From positions 377,707-441,706 of the forward strand of contig NZ_JBNPEO010000003.1 of NCBI RefSeq assembly GCF_050490315.1: 64,000 bases of DNA. Direction: 5' to 3'. The stretch's first letter is position 1. Every line of letters starts with the position of its first letter. The position numbers were made by a program, and so were the translations under genes. Positions 17,093 to 26,624 of this stretch are shown here, in pieces. Under the pieces are notes generated by a model, which saw nothing but the letters and a program-made list of their open reading frames with translations, ran no database searches and was not told where the DNA came from. Origin of the DNA: JBNPEO01 sp050490315 (GTDB taxonomy: Bacteria; Actinomycetota; Actinomycetes; Actinomycetales; Micrococcaceae).

Positions 17093-17896
17093 CTAGAGCT
17101 TGGCGATGATGTCTGCGAGCAAACGGGAGATCCGTGGTCCTGCAGCCTCGCCAGCTTCGAGAACTTCGGCGTGGCTCAGCGGTACGGGGCTGATTCCGGC
17201 GGCCAGGTTGGTCACCAAGGAGATGCCGAACACCTCCATTCCGGCGTGACGGCCGGCAATCGCTTCCAAAGCGGTGGACATGCCCACGAGGTCTGCGCCG
17301 ATGCGCTTGGCGTACTGAACTTCAGCCGGGGTTTCGTAGTGCGGACCTGTGAACTGTGCGTAAACGCCCTCGTCCAAAGTAGGGTCAACCGACTTGGCCA
17401 GATCGCGTAGGCGTGAGGAGTACAGGTCAGTCAGATCAACAAAGGTGGCACCTTCGAGCGGGGAAGTGGCCGTGAGATTGATGTGGTCGCTGATCAGGAC
17501 GGGTGTTCCCGGCGCCCAGTTTTCATTCAGGCCACCGCAACCGTTGGTCAGGACAAGTGTTTTACAACCGGCGGCTGCAGCGGTACGGACTCCGTGAACC
17601 ACAGCGCGCACGCCTTTGCCTTCGTAGTAGTGCGTACGAGCGCCGAGAACCAGAGCGCGCTTACCTTCTTTGGTGAGAACAGAGCGAATGGTGCCGGTGT
17701 GACCCACTACTGCTGGAGCCGAAAACCCGGGCACGTCTGCCGCATTTAGTGTTGCAGTGGTCCCGCCAATCAGCTCTGCGGATTCACCCCAACCTGACCC
17801 CAAAACCAGGGCTACGTCGTGCTGCGCTACGCCAGTTTGGGCGGCGATGTAGTCTGCGGCGGCTTGGGCGGCGTCAAAAGGCTCAGAAATAGTCAC
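17093..17896 (-). CDS. Purine nucleoside phosphorylase
   Basis: A 267-residue trimeric-type phosphorylase that cleaves inosine/guanosine to base and ribose-1-phosphate. Seen: LVLGSGWG at the N-terminus, the phosphate-binding HTG, RTHYYEGKG, the base-site block LTNGCGGLN, and AQFTGPHYETPAE with VGMSTALEAIAGRHAGM. A GTG at 17896 gives the family-like start (MTISEPFDAAQAAADYI); the frame runs on upstream to an ATG near 17983, but those residues do not look like the family. The gene is divergent from lpdA and precedes the phosphohexomutase, which could convert ribose-1-phosphate-type products. Confidence 0.92.
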   Translation of the reverse strand: MTISEPFDAAQAAADYIAAQTGVAQHDVALVLGSGWGESAELIGGTTATLNAADVPGFSAPAVVGHTGTIRSVLTKEGKRALVLGARTHYYEGKGVRAVVHGVRTAAAAGCKTLVLTNGCGGLNENWAPGTPVLISDHINLTATSPLEGATFVDLTDLYSSRLRDLAKSVDPTLDEGVYAQFTGPHYETPAEVQYAKRIGADLVGMSTALEAIAGRHAGMEVFGISLVTNLAAGISPVPLSHAEVLEAGEAAGPRISRLLADIIAKL

Positions 17897-18030
17897 CGGA
17901 TCAAGGTACCCGTGTTTACGCCGAATGCACAGTAACTCTGCCCGGGTAACTCCGATTTGTGCGTCAATTGCTGGGATTTTCATCACCCGGAACCCGCCTG
18001 AAGTGGAAGTGCACCTGCACATAGGCGAGA

Positions 18031-19455
18031 ATGGATCGTGTGACGAGCCAACTTGATTTCACTGTCCCCCGTATTGCAATCCTCGGTGGAGGGCCTGGTG
18101 GTTATGAAGCGGCAATTGTTGCAGCATCCCTCGGCGCCAAAGTCACCATTATCGAACGCGCCGGACTCGGCGGTTCCGCAGTTCTGACGGACGTTGTTCC
18201 CTCAAAAACTCTGATCGCTACGGCTGATCTGATGACCCGTGTAGGTGAGGCGGGTGCGCTGGGCGTGAAGTTTGACGTCGACGGCGGTGACTGCGTCCCG
18301 ACCATGCGCGCTGACCTGAAGCAAGTGAATGACCGGCTTTTGGGCCTAGCTCGCGAACAGTCCCGGGACATTCAGTCCGGTCTGGAGCACCAAGGGGTGC
18401 GAGTACTGATCGGCTCCGGGAAACTTCTGGACAACAAAACCATTGAAGTTCTCACCGCTGAAGGCACGGAGACCATCGAAGCGGACGCGATCCTGCTGGC
18501 TGTTGGTGCCCACCCGCGCGAACTGCCCACAGCACGTCCAGACGGGGAACGAATCCTCAACTGGGCGCAGATTTACAACCTCGAAGAACTTCCCGAAGAG
18601 TTGATCGTTGTAGGTTCGGGCGTTACCGGTGCGGAGTTCGCCTCGGCCTACAACGGTTTGGGTTCCAAAGTCACATTGATTTCCAGCCGTGACCGCGTGC
18701 TTCCGGGCGAAGACTCAGACGCTGCTGAGGTACTTGAAGAAGTGTTTGAACGCCGCGGTGTGCGGGTTTTGGGCCGTTCGCGCGCAGAAACGGTTGAACG
18801 CACCGAGGACGGCGTTGTGGTGACCCTAGGTGATGGCTCCACCGTGACCGGCAGCCACTGCCTCGTCTGCGTTGGTTCCATTCCGAACACCGCCGGTATT
18901 GGTCTTGAAGAGGCCGGTGTGGCACTCACCGAGAGTGGCCATGTAAAGGTCGACGGCGTCTCCCGCACCACCGCGCCCGGCATTTACGCTGCGGGTGACT
19001 GCACCGGTGTTTTTGCTTTGGCATCAGTTGCTGCCATGCAGGGCCGCATAGCGATTGCCCACTTGATGGGTGACGGTGTGAAGCCGCTGCGTATCAAGCA
19101 GGTTGCTGCCAACATCTTCACCTCGCCGGAAATCGCGTCTGTGGGTGTTTCCGAGGCTGATCTGGCCGCTGGTAAGTATCAGGGTGATGTGGTGAAGCTG
19201 TCACTGCAGTCCAATGCCCGCGCCAAGATGCGCAATCACAAAGACGGCTTTGTGAAGATTATCGCTCGTAAGGGTTCAGGCACCGTGATCGGTGGTGTGG
19301 TAGTTGGCCCGAACGCGTCTGAGTTGATCTTCCCGATCGCTGTTGCTGTGGCGCAAAAGCTTCACGTAGACGACGTCGCCAGCACCTTCACCGTGTACCC
19401 CTCGCTGAGCGGTTCAATTTCTGAGGCTGCCCGGCGCTTGCACGTGCACATGTAG
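18031..19455 (+). CDS. lpdA: NAD(P)H-quinone dehydrogenase, LpdA type
   Basis: A 474-residue flavoprotein of the dihydrolipoamide dehydrogenase superfamily: FAD motif ILGGGPGGYEAA, NAD motif VVGSGVTGAEFA, GIYAAGDCTG, and a C-terminal dimerisation domain ending in SLSGSISEAARRL. The redox disulphide (normally CxxxxC before IPSK) is missing; the site reads GLGGSAVLTDVVPSK. This is the hallmark of the LpdA subgroup (as Rv3303c of M. tuberculosis), which reduces quinones rather than lipoamide. ATG at 18031 is used; a GTG nine bases on is an alternative. It is divergent from the phosphorylase gene. Confidence 0.92.
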   Translation: MDRVTSQLDFTVPRIAILGGGPGGYEAAIVAASLGAKVTIIERAGLGGSAVLTDVVPSKTLIATADLMTRVGEAGALGVKFDVDGGDCVPTMRADLKQVNDRLLGLAREQSRDIQSGLEHQGVRVLIGSGKLLDNKTIEVLTAEGTETIEADAILLAVGAHPRELPTARPDGERILNWAQIYNLEELPEELIVVGSGVTGAEFASAYNGLGSKVTLISSRDRVLPGEDSDAAEVLEEVFERRGVRVLGRSRAETVERTEDGVVVTLGDGSTVTGSHCLVCVGSIPNTAGIGLEEAGVALTESGHVKVDGVSRTTAPGIYAAGDCTGVFALASVAAMQGRIAIAHLMGDGVKPLRIKQVAANIFTSPEIASVGVSEADLAAGKYQGDVVKLSLQSNARAKMRNHKDGFVKIIARKGSGTVIGGVVVGPNASELIFPIAVAVAQKLHVDDVASTFTVYPSLSGSISEAARRLHVHM

Positions 19456-19474
19456 CCTGCACGTTCACATGTAG
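19439..19474. repeat. 19-bp tandem duplication over the lpdA stop
   Basis: The segment TGCACGTGCACATGTAG (19439-19455), which includes the lpdA stop, is repeated with one change at 19458-19474, a 19-bp period. Confidence 0.7.
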
Positions 19475-19523
19475 AGTGCCGTGGCGTGTCGCTGTTCAAT
19501 GGCCAACAGAGGCCAAGCTGTGC

Positions 19524-21185
19524 CTAAGCAGCGGTGGGTTGAAAGTGCTGTTCGATGATGGTTTTGATGTCCGAGTGACATCCTCCGCACCCGGTTCCGG
19601 CGCGGGTAGCTCGAGAAATTTCAGCCACTGAGGAACAGCCCTGAGCGGCGGCTTCGCCAATTTTTTGGACGCTCACTCCGGCGCACCGGCAAACTGTCGC
19701 TGCCGGATCATTCAGCGAAGCTGAGCCACCGCCGGGTGTTGGAATGCTTGCTGCTGCGCCATCGAGGCGCAAGAGTAGCGAACGGTCAGCGGGGAGCTCT
19801 GCGCCGCGTTCAAAGAGCATCACCAGCTCCGAGGCCGTGCGGGGCATACCCACGCAGACCAGGCCTTCGAGGACGCCGGCACGGGTGGTCATTTTGACGT
19901 AGCGCCCGTGCTCCGGATCTGCCCATTGTGAAACGCTCAGTGGCGGCTGTCCGGGCGCTGTTCCTGCACTGAGTGCTTCGGCGTCCCAAGGGTCAATCAT
20001 GTTTTGACCGGCCAAGGCCAAGTTCACACCGCGGGCTTTGAGCAGGATCAGCGCGGGGCGCTCGGGGGCAATGTTTTCTTGTGGTTCCCCAGGCACGTCC
20101 AGGATGCCAGCGCAAGCACTCAGGAGTTCTTGGGCGAGCCACTCGGCTTGCCGCCAGGCGGGGCCGATGAGTCCAGTGGGCCCGGGGGAGTGCAAACATT
20201 CGGCACACTTAGCCTCAGGGCAGCGAACCTCGGCGCAGTCGCCGATGGCATAAATTGACGGTTCATGGTGAGCTCTCAGCCGGTGGTCCACCAGGATTCC
20301 GCGAGCGGTGGGCAGCCCTGCGCCTTCGGCGAGCTCAATGTTGGGCCGGACGCCGCAGGAGAGCAAGAGCAGGTCTCCCTCGATCGACTCGGCTTTTCCT
20401 TCTTGAGCTTCCAGGATCAAGGCTTTAAAGGCGCCCGTTTGAGGGTCGCATTCAACGCCCGTGGAGCGGGCGTTTGCGGAGAGGGCAACGCCTGAATTTC
20501 TGAGGGCATCGCCTAATACGCTTCCGCCACCGCGGTCAATGTTGCGCCCCAAGGCGTGGGGACCGTTGAAAACCAGAGTTGCAGCTGCCCCTTCTTCGGC
20601 CACTGCGATGGCAGCTTCGAGGCCCAATATTCCGCCACCTAAAACAATGACCCTCCGGCCCGCTGATACGGCGCTGCGTAGAACCTCAGCGTCCGCCAAA
20701 GTTCGCAAGGTGGTCACACCTTGTGGCAGGCCCGGGTTGCGCGGGTCCGGGTTTAGCCCGGTGAGGTTCGGAATGACGGCTTTGGAACCGGTAGCCAGCA
20801 CCAGCCGGTCAAAGTTCAACGTTGTCCCATTGGCCAAGAGGACCCGACGGCGGGCGCGGTCCACCCGGGTGACCCGCTGATTGCGGATGAGGTTCACACC
20901 GGAGGTGAGCAGTTCTTTGGGGTCCGTGAGCTGTAGAGCCTCTGCCGTAGTGCGGCCAACGCCAAGATCGGCTACCAGAACCCGGTTGTAGGCGGCTTCT
21001 TCCTCTTCACCGATGACCGTCAGGTGAATTGAACCGGTGGACACCGCTGGGAGTAGTTCATCAACCAAACGGGCGGCCACCGGCCCAAAACCCACCACCA
21101 CAATCCGCAGTGCGGCACGCGCCCTCGGGCCCGTGCTGGATGGTTCCGGCCCCGGCTGGCCCCACGGAGTTGAATCAGCGGTCAT
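19524..21185 (-). CDS. nasB: Nitrate reductase electron-transfer subunit (NasB-like FAD/[2Fe-2S] protein)
   Basis: A 553-residue flavoprotein resembling the front half of NirB: FAD motif VVVGFGPVAARLVDELL, NAD motif VLGGGILGLEAAIA, and YAIGDCAEV. The C-terminus is a BFD-like [2Fe-2S] domain with C499, C501, C533 and C536. It would take electrons from NAD(P)H and pass them to the catalytic nitrate reductase. A further cysteine group in the middle (CPEAKCAECLHSPG) lies after the FAD motif and may be structural. Its ATG overlaps the nasC stop as ATGA, so the two are translationally coupled. BFD-type C-termini are typical of assimilatory NasB. Confidence 0.85.
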   Translation of the reverse strand: MTADSTPWGQPGPEPSSTGPRARAALRIVVVGFGPVAARLVDELLPAVSTGSIHLTVIGEEEEAAYNRVLVADLGVGRTTAEALQLTDPKELLTSGVNLIRNQRVTRVDRARRRVLLANGTTLNFDRLVLATGSKAVIPNLTGLNPDPRNPGLPQGVTTLRTLADAEVLRSAVSAGRRVIVLGGGILGLEAAIAVAEEGAAATLVFNGPHALGRNIDRGGGSVLGDALRNSGVALSANARSTGVECDPQTGAFKALILEAQEGKAESIEGDLLLLSCGVRPNIELAEGAGLPTARGILVDHRLRAHHEPSIYAIGDCAEVRCPEAKCAECLHSPGPTGLIGPAWRQAEWLAQELLSACAGILDVPGEPQENIAPERPALILLKARGVNLALAGQNMIDPWDAEALSAGTAPGQPPLSVSQWADPEHGRYVKMTTRAGVLEGLVCVGMPRTASELVMLFERGAELPADRSLLLRLDGAAASIPTPGGGSASLNDPAATVCRCAGVSVQKIGEAAAQGCSSVAEISRATRAGTGCGGCHSDIKTIIEQHFQPTAA

Positions 21186-23422
21186 CAGAAAACACCTACA
21201 CTTTCGGCAGACGGCGGACTTGTTGTGGCACGGTTGGAGTCCTGTAGGGCCTCAACGGTTACCACCGAGGTTTTAAATTCGGGCATCCCGGAGATCGGGT
21301 CTGTAGCGGAACTGGTGAGACGGTTAGCGCTACCCAAAGCGGGGAAGTGGAACGGTAAAAAGACTGTGTCAGGACGAACGTCGGCACTTAGTTGCGCACG
21401 GCACTGAACTTCGCCGCGACCGTTGGAGACACTGACCCAAGTGCCGTCGGCAATGGACCGGGCGGCAGCCGTTTCGGGGTGAATCTGCAATATAGTCTCC
21501 GGCTTGGTGGCCAGTAATTCACTCACTCTGCGGGTTTGCGCCCCGGACTGATAGTGCTCCAAGAGCCTGCCGGTAGCAAGGAATAGTTTACTTTCACTCG
21601 CCGCGGTGCCCTGGCGCCGCGGGGCAAGCCGCCGTTCACGCGGGGCGTTGTTGCCGGTCCGCCGAGGCTTGACCGGCACCAAAACCGCGTGCCCGTCACT
21701 GTGAGCAAAATTGTTTAGGAACAGCCGTGGTGTCCCGCCGCTGCTCTCAGTTCCGGCCTCGCCGTAGGGCCAGTAGGCAGCCTCGCCAGCGTCCAGGGCC
21801 TCGTAGGTGATGCCAGAGTAGTCAGCGATGCCGCCAGCTGATGCCGCCCGAAGTTCTTCAAAGACGACGCGAGGTTCCTCACTAAATGTTGAGGGGGCGC
21901 CGAGCATATCGGCCAGTTGAGCGAAGATCCACAGCTCGCTGCGGGCACCTTCCGGAGCGGTAATTGCCCGACGACGGCGCAGGACGCGGCCCTCAAGGTT
22001 AGTGATGGTGCCTTCTTCTTCAGCCCATTGAAGTACTGGCAAAACAAGGTCCGCTTCGGCAGCCGTCTCGGACATAAAAAAGTCACAGACAGCTAGGAAG
22101 TCCAAGCTGCGGAGCCCCTCCAGCACCGCTAGATTGTTCGGCGCTGAGACCACCACGTTCGCTGCGTGGACCAAAAACGTCCGGACGCCATCAGTTTTTC
22201 CCAAAGACTCGAGAAGAGCGACGGCGGGAAGCCCTGGGCCGGGGATTGAAGCTTCGTTGATACCCCACACACTGGCCATGTGGGCGCGCGCCGCGGGATC
22301 GGTGATCTTCCGGTAGCCGGGTAACTGGTCTGACTTTTGACCGTGTTCGCGTCCACCTTGGCCGTTTCCTTGACCGGTGAGAGTGCCGTAGCCACTGGTG
22401 GCAGTGCCGGGCAGTCCCAATAGCAGGGCCAAATTGATGGCAGCTGTGGCGGTGTCCGTTCCGTCAGTATGCTGTTCAACGCCCCGGCCGCTGAGGATGT
22501 AGCAGCCACGGCCCCGTGCTGCCGTTGCAAGGAGTCGAGCTGTTTCGCGCAACTGGGTGGCAGGGACGCCAGTGATTGAGGCAACGCGTTCGGGCCAAAA
22601 CTCGGAAACGCTGGCCTGAACTTGTTCAAAACCGTGGGTGCGGTTGTGAAGATAGTCCAGGTCCGCCAACCCCTCGTGAATTGCTACGTGAGCTAGCCCC
22701 AAGAGCAGCACTAAGTCCGTGCCGGGAAGCGGTTGGAGGTGAATCCCTGCACCGTCGTGGGTGAACTTAGCCGTAGCGGAAGTTCGCGGATCCACCACCA
22801 CTAGCCCTCCGGCGTCGCGCGCCGACTGTAAGTGGCGCATAAAGGGTGGCATGGTTTCGGCAACGTTTGAACCGAGCAGCAGAATTGCCTGGGCTCGGCC
22901 CAAATCCGCTACCGGGAAAGGTAGCCCACGGTCCATACCGAAGGCGCGGTTACTTGCGGCAGCAGCAGAGGACATACAAAACCGGCCGTTGTAGTCGATC
23001 CGTGAGGTCCCCAAAGCTACCCGGGCGAACTTTCCTAACATGTAGGCCTTTTCATTGGTCAGACCGCCACCACCAAAAACCCCCACCGAATCTGCACCGT
23101 GCATCTCCTTGCTGCGCTTGAGCTGGGAGGCTAGCAGTTCAAGTGCCACGTCCCAGCTGATGGGCCGGTGGACGCCGTCGGGCCCTTTCTGCAGGGGAGT
23201 GGTCAGCCGGTCCGGGTGCTGCAACAGCTGGCTGGAGGTCCACCCCTTACGGCACAGGCCGCCGCCATTGGTGGGGAACTCACGCCCGGATACTTCCAGC
23301 ACTGAGCCAGTGCCAGCAGTGCTCTTTGCCGAAGTGCCGGTGGGATCTACAGCGGTGGCTGTTAGTGTCATTGCGCATTGCAGGGCACAGTATGGGCAAT
23401 GGGTGTTGGTAGCAGCTGGCAT
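21185..23422 (-). CDS. nasC: Assimilatory nitrate reductase catalytic subunit
   Basis: A 745-residue molybdenum bis-MGD enzyme of the DMSO-reductase superfamily reducing nitrate to nitrite in the cytosol. The N-terminal [4Fe-4S] ligands are C9, C12, C16 and C57. The body shows FCMSSAAAASNRAFGMDRG, ILLLGSNVAETMP, GLVVVDPRTSATAKFTHD, the GQGNGQGGREHGQKSDQLPGYR cofactor segment (split here by eye), and the C-terminal molydopterin-dinucleotide domain starting about residue 605 (LFLATGRLLEHYQSG). It lacks the extra C-terminal [2Fe-2S] domain seen in some NasC. ATG at 23422 overlaps the narK stop (TAATG), giving the order narK-nasC-nasB. Confidence 0.93.
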   Translation of the reverse strand: MPAATNTHCPYCALQCAMTLTATAVDPTGTSAKSTAGTGSVLEVSGREFPTNGGGLCRKGWTSSQLLQHPDRLTTPLQKGPDGVHRPISWDVALELLASQLKRSKEMHGADSVGVFGGGGLTNEKAYMLGKFARVALGTSRIDYNGRFCMSSAAAASNRAFGMDRGLPFPVADLGRAQAILLLGSNVAETMPPFMRHLQSARDAGGLVVVDPRTSATAKFTHDGAGIHLQPLPGTDLVLLLGLAHVAIHEGLADLDYLHNRTHGFEQVQASVSEFWPERVASITGVPATQLRETARLLATAARGRGCYILSGRGVEQHTDGTDTATAAINLALLLGLPGTATSGYGTLTGQGNGQGGREHGQKSDQLPGYRKITDPAARAHMASVWGINEASIPGPGLPAVALLESLGKTDGVRTFLVHAANVVVSAPNNLAVLEGLRSLDFLAVCDFFMSETAAEADLVLPVLQWAEEEGTITNLEGRVLRRRRAITAPEGARSELWIFAQLADMLGAPSTFSEEPRVVFEELRAASAGGIADYSGITYEALDAGEAAYWPYGEAGTESSGGTPRLFLNNFAHSDGHAVLVPVKPRRTGNNAPRERRLAPRRQGTAASESKLFLATGRLLEHYQSGAQTRRVSELLATKPETILQIHPETAAARSIADGTWVSVSNGRGEVQCRAQLSADVRPDTVFLPFHFPALGSANRLTSSATDPISGMPEFKTSVVTVEALQDSNRATTSPPSAESVGVF

Positions 23423-24834
23423 TAGACGTGACCCATGTGAACGCGCCGGGCGGGATTCAAGTAGCAAACCCAGCAAACGATCAACATGACCACGTAGGCG
23501 CCGACAAAACCGTAAAAAGCCGGAGTGTAGGAGCCGCTCACGGTGTTTGAAGCGTTGAGCACCTGGGGAATCACAAAGCCTCCGTAGGCACCGATGGCGG
23601 AGATGAGCCCCAGAGATGAGGAAGCAAGACGGGCGGTCTGTTCTGGTGCGGCACCACGGCGGGCCGCCTTGCTGCTCGTCGCGAAGATGACTGGGATCAT
23701 GCGGTACGTGGCGCCGTTTCCGAAGCCACTGGCCGTGAACAACATTAAGAACAGCACAAGGAATAGGGAGAAGTTCTTCAAAGGCAGAGTCCACACCATG
23801 GCCAGGGTGATCGCTGCCATGGCCGCGAGGGCCGTCACTGTCATCCGTGCGCCGCCACGGCGGTCTGCCATACGGCCGCCGTAGGGACGAGCGAGTGAGC
23901 CAACCAGTGGGCCAAGGAACGCCAAGGACAAGCCGACTGCGCCAACATGGATGGAGGAAAATTCGGGGAAGTAGTCCTTGATGAGCTTGGGGAACACGCC
24001 TGAAAAACCAATAAACGAGCCGAAAGTTCCGATGTAGAGGAAAGACATGACCCACAGGTGCGGTTCACGGAGGGCCGCGAGCGTGCCGGCTACATCACCT
24101 TTGGCACTGGTCAGGTTATTCATGCACTTGTAGGCACCGAAGGCGGCCACCAGAATCAGCGGAACCCAGATGAGTCCAGCCATCGGCAGGTTCACAGTGC
24201 CAGCGGCGAGGACGGTGATGGCTACCGGAACAATCAACTGCGCGACGGCGGCACCGAGGTTTCCGCCTGCGGCATTCAGTCCGAGCGCCCAACCTTTTTC
24301 CCGAGCCGGGAAAAAGAAGGTGATGTTAGCCATGGAGCTGGCAAAGTTGCCGCCACCAAAACCAGCCAACGCGGCTACCAATACCAAAACGCCAAAGGGT
24401 GTTTGTGGGTTGGAAACGCATAATGCCAGCCCGATCGAGGGGATCAAAAGCAAAAGGGCTGAGACAACTGTCCAGTTGCGGCCACCAAATTTGGGGACCA
24501 TAAAGGTGTAGGGGATGCGCAATGTGGCGCCCACGAGGCTTGGGGTGGAGATGAGCCAGAACATTTGGTTGGAATCCAGCTTGAAGCCGGCGGCCGGCAG
24601 CTGAACCACCACAATGGACCACAATTGCCACACCACAAAGCCCAAGAACTCGGCAAAGATGGACCAGTTGAGGTTGCGCCTCGCTACGGCGCGGCCTTCG
24701 GTTTCCCACTGTGTGGTGTTCTCAGCGTCCCAGTTGGTGATCCACCGGCCTGGCCGGTTTTGCAGTGTGGTGGTGAGATCGGCATGGGCCGTTGTGTGCT
24801 GTTGTTGGGCTTGATCGCCCTGTTGTACCGTCAC
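23422..24834 (-). CDS. narK: Nitrate/nitrite transporter NarK (MFS)
   Basis: A 470-residue, twelve-helix major facilitator of the nitrate-nitrite porter family. The two nitrate signatures are present: AALAGFGGGNFASSMANITFF in helix 5 (shown by its G-rich core) and FGNGATYRMIP in helix 11, and arginines in RIPYTF and ATYRMIP fit the substrate-binding pair. The frame opens at an ATG at 24861, but a GTG at 24834 follows a perfect AAGGAGG and is preferred. First gene of narK-nasC-nasB; upstream elements resemble GlnR sites. Confidence 0.92.
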   Translation of the reverse strand: MTVQQGDQAQQQHTTAHADLTTTLQNRPGRWITNWDAENTTQWETEGRAVARRNLNWSIFAEFLGFVVWQLWSIVVVQLPAAGFKLDSNQMFWLISTPSLVGATLRIPYTFMVPKFGGRNWTVVSALLLLIPSIGLALCVSNPQTPFGVLVLVAALAGFGGGNFASSMANITFFFPAREKGWALGLNAAGGNLGAAVAQLIVPVAITVLAAGTVNLPMAGLIWVPLILVAAFGAYKCMNNLTSAKGDVAGTLAALREPHLWVMSFLYIGTFGSFIGFSGVFPKLIKDYFPEFSSIHVGAVGLSLAFLGPLVGSLARPYGGRMADRRGGARMTVTALAAMAAITLAMVWTLPLKNFSLFLVLFLMLFTASGFGNGATYRMIPVIFATSSKAARRGAAPEQTARLASSSLGLISAIGAYGGFVIPQVLNASNTVSGSYTPAFYGFVGAYVVMLIVCWVCYLNPARRVHMGHV

Positions 24835-24876
24835 GGGTCCTCCTTGCTGGGTGTACTCCAACGCTAGGAAGTCCGC

Positions 24877-24958
24877 GTTTCCGGGGATGCCGCCGCGTGT
24901 AAACGGCGTGTGACTTTTCCCTATCCCGGGTAATTTAGTGCTGTTAGAGCTTTGAAAC
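24877..24958. promoter_or_regulatory. narK upstream region with GlnR-like elements
   Basis: On the minus strand, GTCAC (24910-24914), TTTAC (24899-24903) and GAAAC (24877-24881) sit in 11-bp phase, and on the plus strand GTTAG-N6-GAAAC lies at 24943-24958. Each is a partial match to GTNAC-N6-GAAAC. A -10-like TAGCGT lies at 24861-24866 on the minus strand. The match is weaker than at nirB/nirD. Confidence 0.35.
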
Positions 24959-25021
24959 CTGTTCGGCCACTAACGCACTTCTGGGCGGGGTGTGAAGAGA
25001 CAGAGACAAAAAACAAACAAG

Positions 25022-25058
25022 TGTCCAGATAATGGACAGATTGTCCACTTGGTGGACG
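25022..25058. promoter_or_regulatory. Tandem palindromic operator TGTCCA-N5-TGGACA
   Basis: Two 17-bp palindromes, 25022-25038 (perfect) and 25042-25058 (last base differs), have centres exactly 20 bp apart, about two helical turns. They lie about 80-118 bases before the MHS transporter start. Short symmetric arms with a 5-base centre suit a dimeric repressor such as a GntR/FadR-type protein; no regulator gene is adjacent. Confidence 0.65.
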
Positions 25059-25139
25059 GTGGGAACTAAAGTTGAACCATCAATTCAACGCCCCGGCAGC
25101 CTCATCGTTGAAGCTGGCGGGCTGGAACGAAAGCCCATC

Positions 25140-26540
25140 ATGACTCCCACGCCATCACCGACGCCGGTAGCGAAAGCACCTAAAGCGAATACCAAGGGTC
25201 GCGTAATTTTCGCCAGCTTGATCGGCACCACCATTGAGTTTTACGACTTCTATGCCTACGCCACGGCGTCGGTACTCGTATTTCCCACCCTGTTTTTCCC
25301 CAACGCCACAAACATCAACGCAATCCTGAGCTCCTTCGCGATCTTTGGTGTGGCTTTCTTTGCACGCCCTCTCGGCTCCATTTTGTTTGGCCACTTCGGC
25401 GACAAGTTCGGCCGCAAGGGTACTTTGGTTGCCTCGCTGCTAACCATGGGTATTGCTACCTTCCTCATCGGATTCCTCCCGGCAGCTACCGGCGGATTTG
25501 TGGTCCTGGCTCCGCTGATGCTCGTGATCTTGCGCTTCTGTCAGGGCTTGGCCCTCGGCGGTGAGTGGTCCGGTGCTGCATTGTTGGCCACTGAGAACGC
25601 TCCGGAAGGAAAGCGTGCCATTTGGGGCACCTTCCCGCAGCTGGGCGCACCGATCGGCTTTATTATTTCCAACCTGATCTTTGTGGGTCTGCAGTTGGGC
25701 CTGACCCCAGAGCAGTTCCAAGCCTGGGGCTGGCGTGTGCCGTTTATCATCTCGGCCGTGCTGGTGGCCGTGGGTCTCTACATCCGTCTGAAGCTTGTAG
25801 AGTCCATCTCCTTCCAGAACGTGGTTAAAGAAGAGAAGGTCGCCAAGCTGCCTTTGGCTGTGACTTTCAAGTACCACTGGCGTCCTGTTCTGGCCGGAAC
25901 CTTCATCATGCTGGCCACCTACGTGCTCTTCTACCTCATGACGTCGTTTACGCTGACCTACGGCACCGCACCTGCTACCGCTGAGGCTGCAGCCGCGGCG
26001 GCTGCTAAGGCGCACAAGGCCTTTGACGCTGCGTCGTTTGTTCCTGGTCTGGGCATCGCCCGTACTCAGTTCCAGTGGATGTTGATTCTGGGCGTTGTCT
26101 TCTTTGGCATCTTCACCGTGGTCTCCGGACCGCTGGCTGAGAAGTTCGGCCGCCGCAAGTTCTTGCTTTGGGTTTCCGGCGGAATCCTAGTCTTCGGTCT
26201 GGCCTGGACCCTGATGTTCGGTCCGGGCACGGGTGCTGCCATGGTCGGTTTGATCGTTGGATTCACCCTCATGGGCCTGACCTTCGGTCCGATGGCGGCG
26301 ATCCTGCCCGAGCTGTTCCCAGCCAACGTGCGGTACACGGGCTCGGCCATCGCGTACAACTTGTCGAGTGTTATCGGTGCAGCCCCGGCTTCGTTTGTGG
26401 CCATCGCCCTGTGGCAGGTTGGCGGCGGCAGCACCATGTGGGTTGGTATCTACTTGGCGATCGCTGCAGTATTGACGATTGTGGCACTCTTGCTCACTCG
26501 TGAGACGAGCAACGTCGACTTCGAGAACAACGTGGCCTAA
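25140..26540 (+). CDS. MHS-family MFS transporter (metabolite:H+ symporter)
   Basis: A 466-residue, twelve-helix transporter of the metabolite:H+ symporter family (KgtP/ShiA/ProP-like), which take up organic acids or zwitterions with protons. Seen: the family start FASLIGTTIEFYDFYAY, the helix 2-3 loop GHFGDKFGRKGTL, RFCQGLALGGEWSGAALLA, and the repeat of the loop motif in the second half (LAEKFGRRKFLL). An Ala-rich insertion around residues 280-305 lies in an external loop. The ATG at 25140 starts the Pro/Thr-rich leader; upstream in-frame ATGs would run through the operator. It is divergent from narK, but the substrate cannot be told. A strong terminator follows. Confidence 0.9.
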   Translation: MTPTPSPTPVAKAPKANTKGRVIFASLIGTTIEFYDFYAYATASVLVFPTLFFPNATNINAILSSFAIFGVAFFARPLGSILFGHFGDKFGRKGTLVASLLTMGIATFLIGFLPAATGGFVVLAPLMLVILRFCQGLALGGEWSGAALLATENAPEGKRAIWGTFPQLGAPIGFIISNLIFVGLQLGLTPEQFQAWGWRVPFIISAVLVAVGLYIRLKLVESISFQNVVKEEKVAKLPLAVTFKYHWRPVLAGTFIMLATYVLFYLMTSFTLTYGTAPATAEAAAAAAAKAHKAFDAASFVPGLGIARTQFQWMLILGVVFFGIFTVVSGPLAEKFGRRKFLLWVSGGILVFGLAWTLMFGPGTGAAMVGLIVGFTLMGLTFGPMAAILPELFPANVRYTGSAIAYNLSSVIGAAPASFVAIALWQVGGGSTMWVGIYLAIAAVLTIVALLLTRETSNVDFENNVA

Positions 26541-26568
26541 AGCTGCAAAAAGCAGTCGGTTAATAGTC

Positions 26569-26613
26569 AGTCAAAAGCCCGGCACACCCAAGCGGTGGGC
26601 CGGGCTTTTGACT
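26569..26613 (+). terminator. Intrinsic terminator after MHS transporter
   Basis: A 15-bp perfect stem (26569-26583 with 26599-26613) containing GCCCGGC and CTTTT, plus a small inner CACC/GGTG pairing in the loop. Confidence 0.85.
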
Positions 26614-26624
26614 ATTGAACCGTG

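Noticed and set aside
23423..24055. In-frame upstream extension of the nitrate reductase catalytic subunit
   Set aside because: It lies inside narK in another frame and precedes the conserved Cys-rich start; the ATG at 23422 is coupled to the narK stop.
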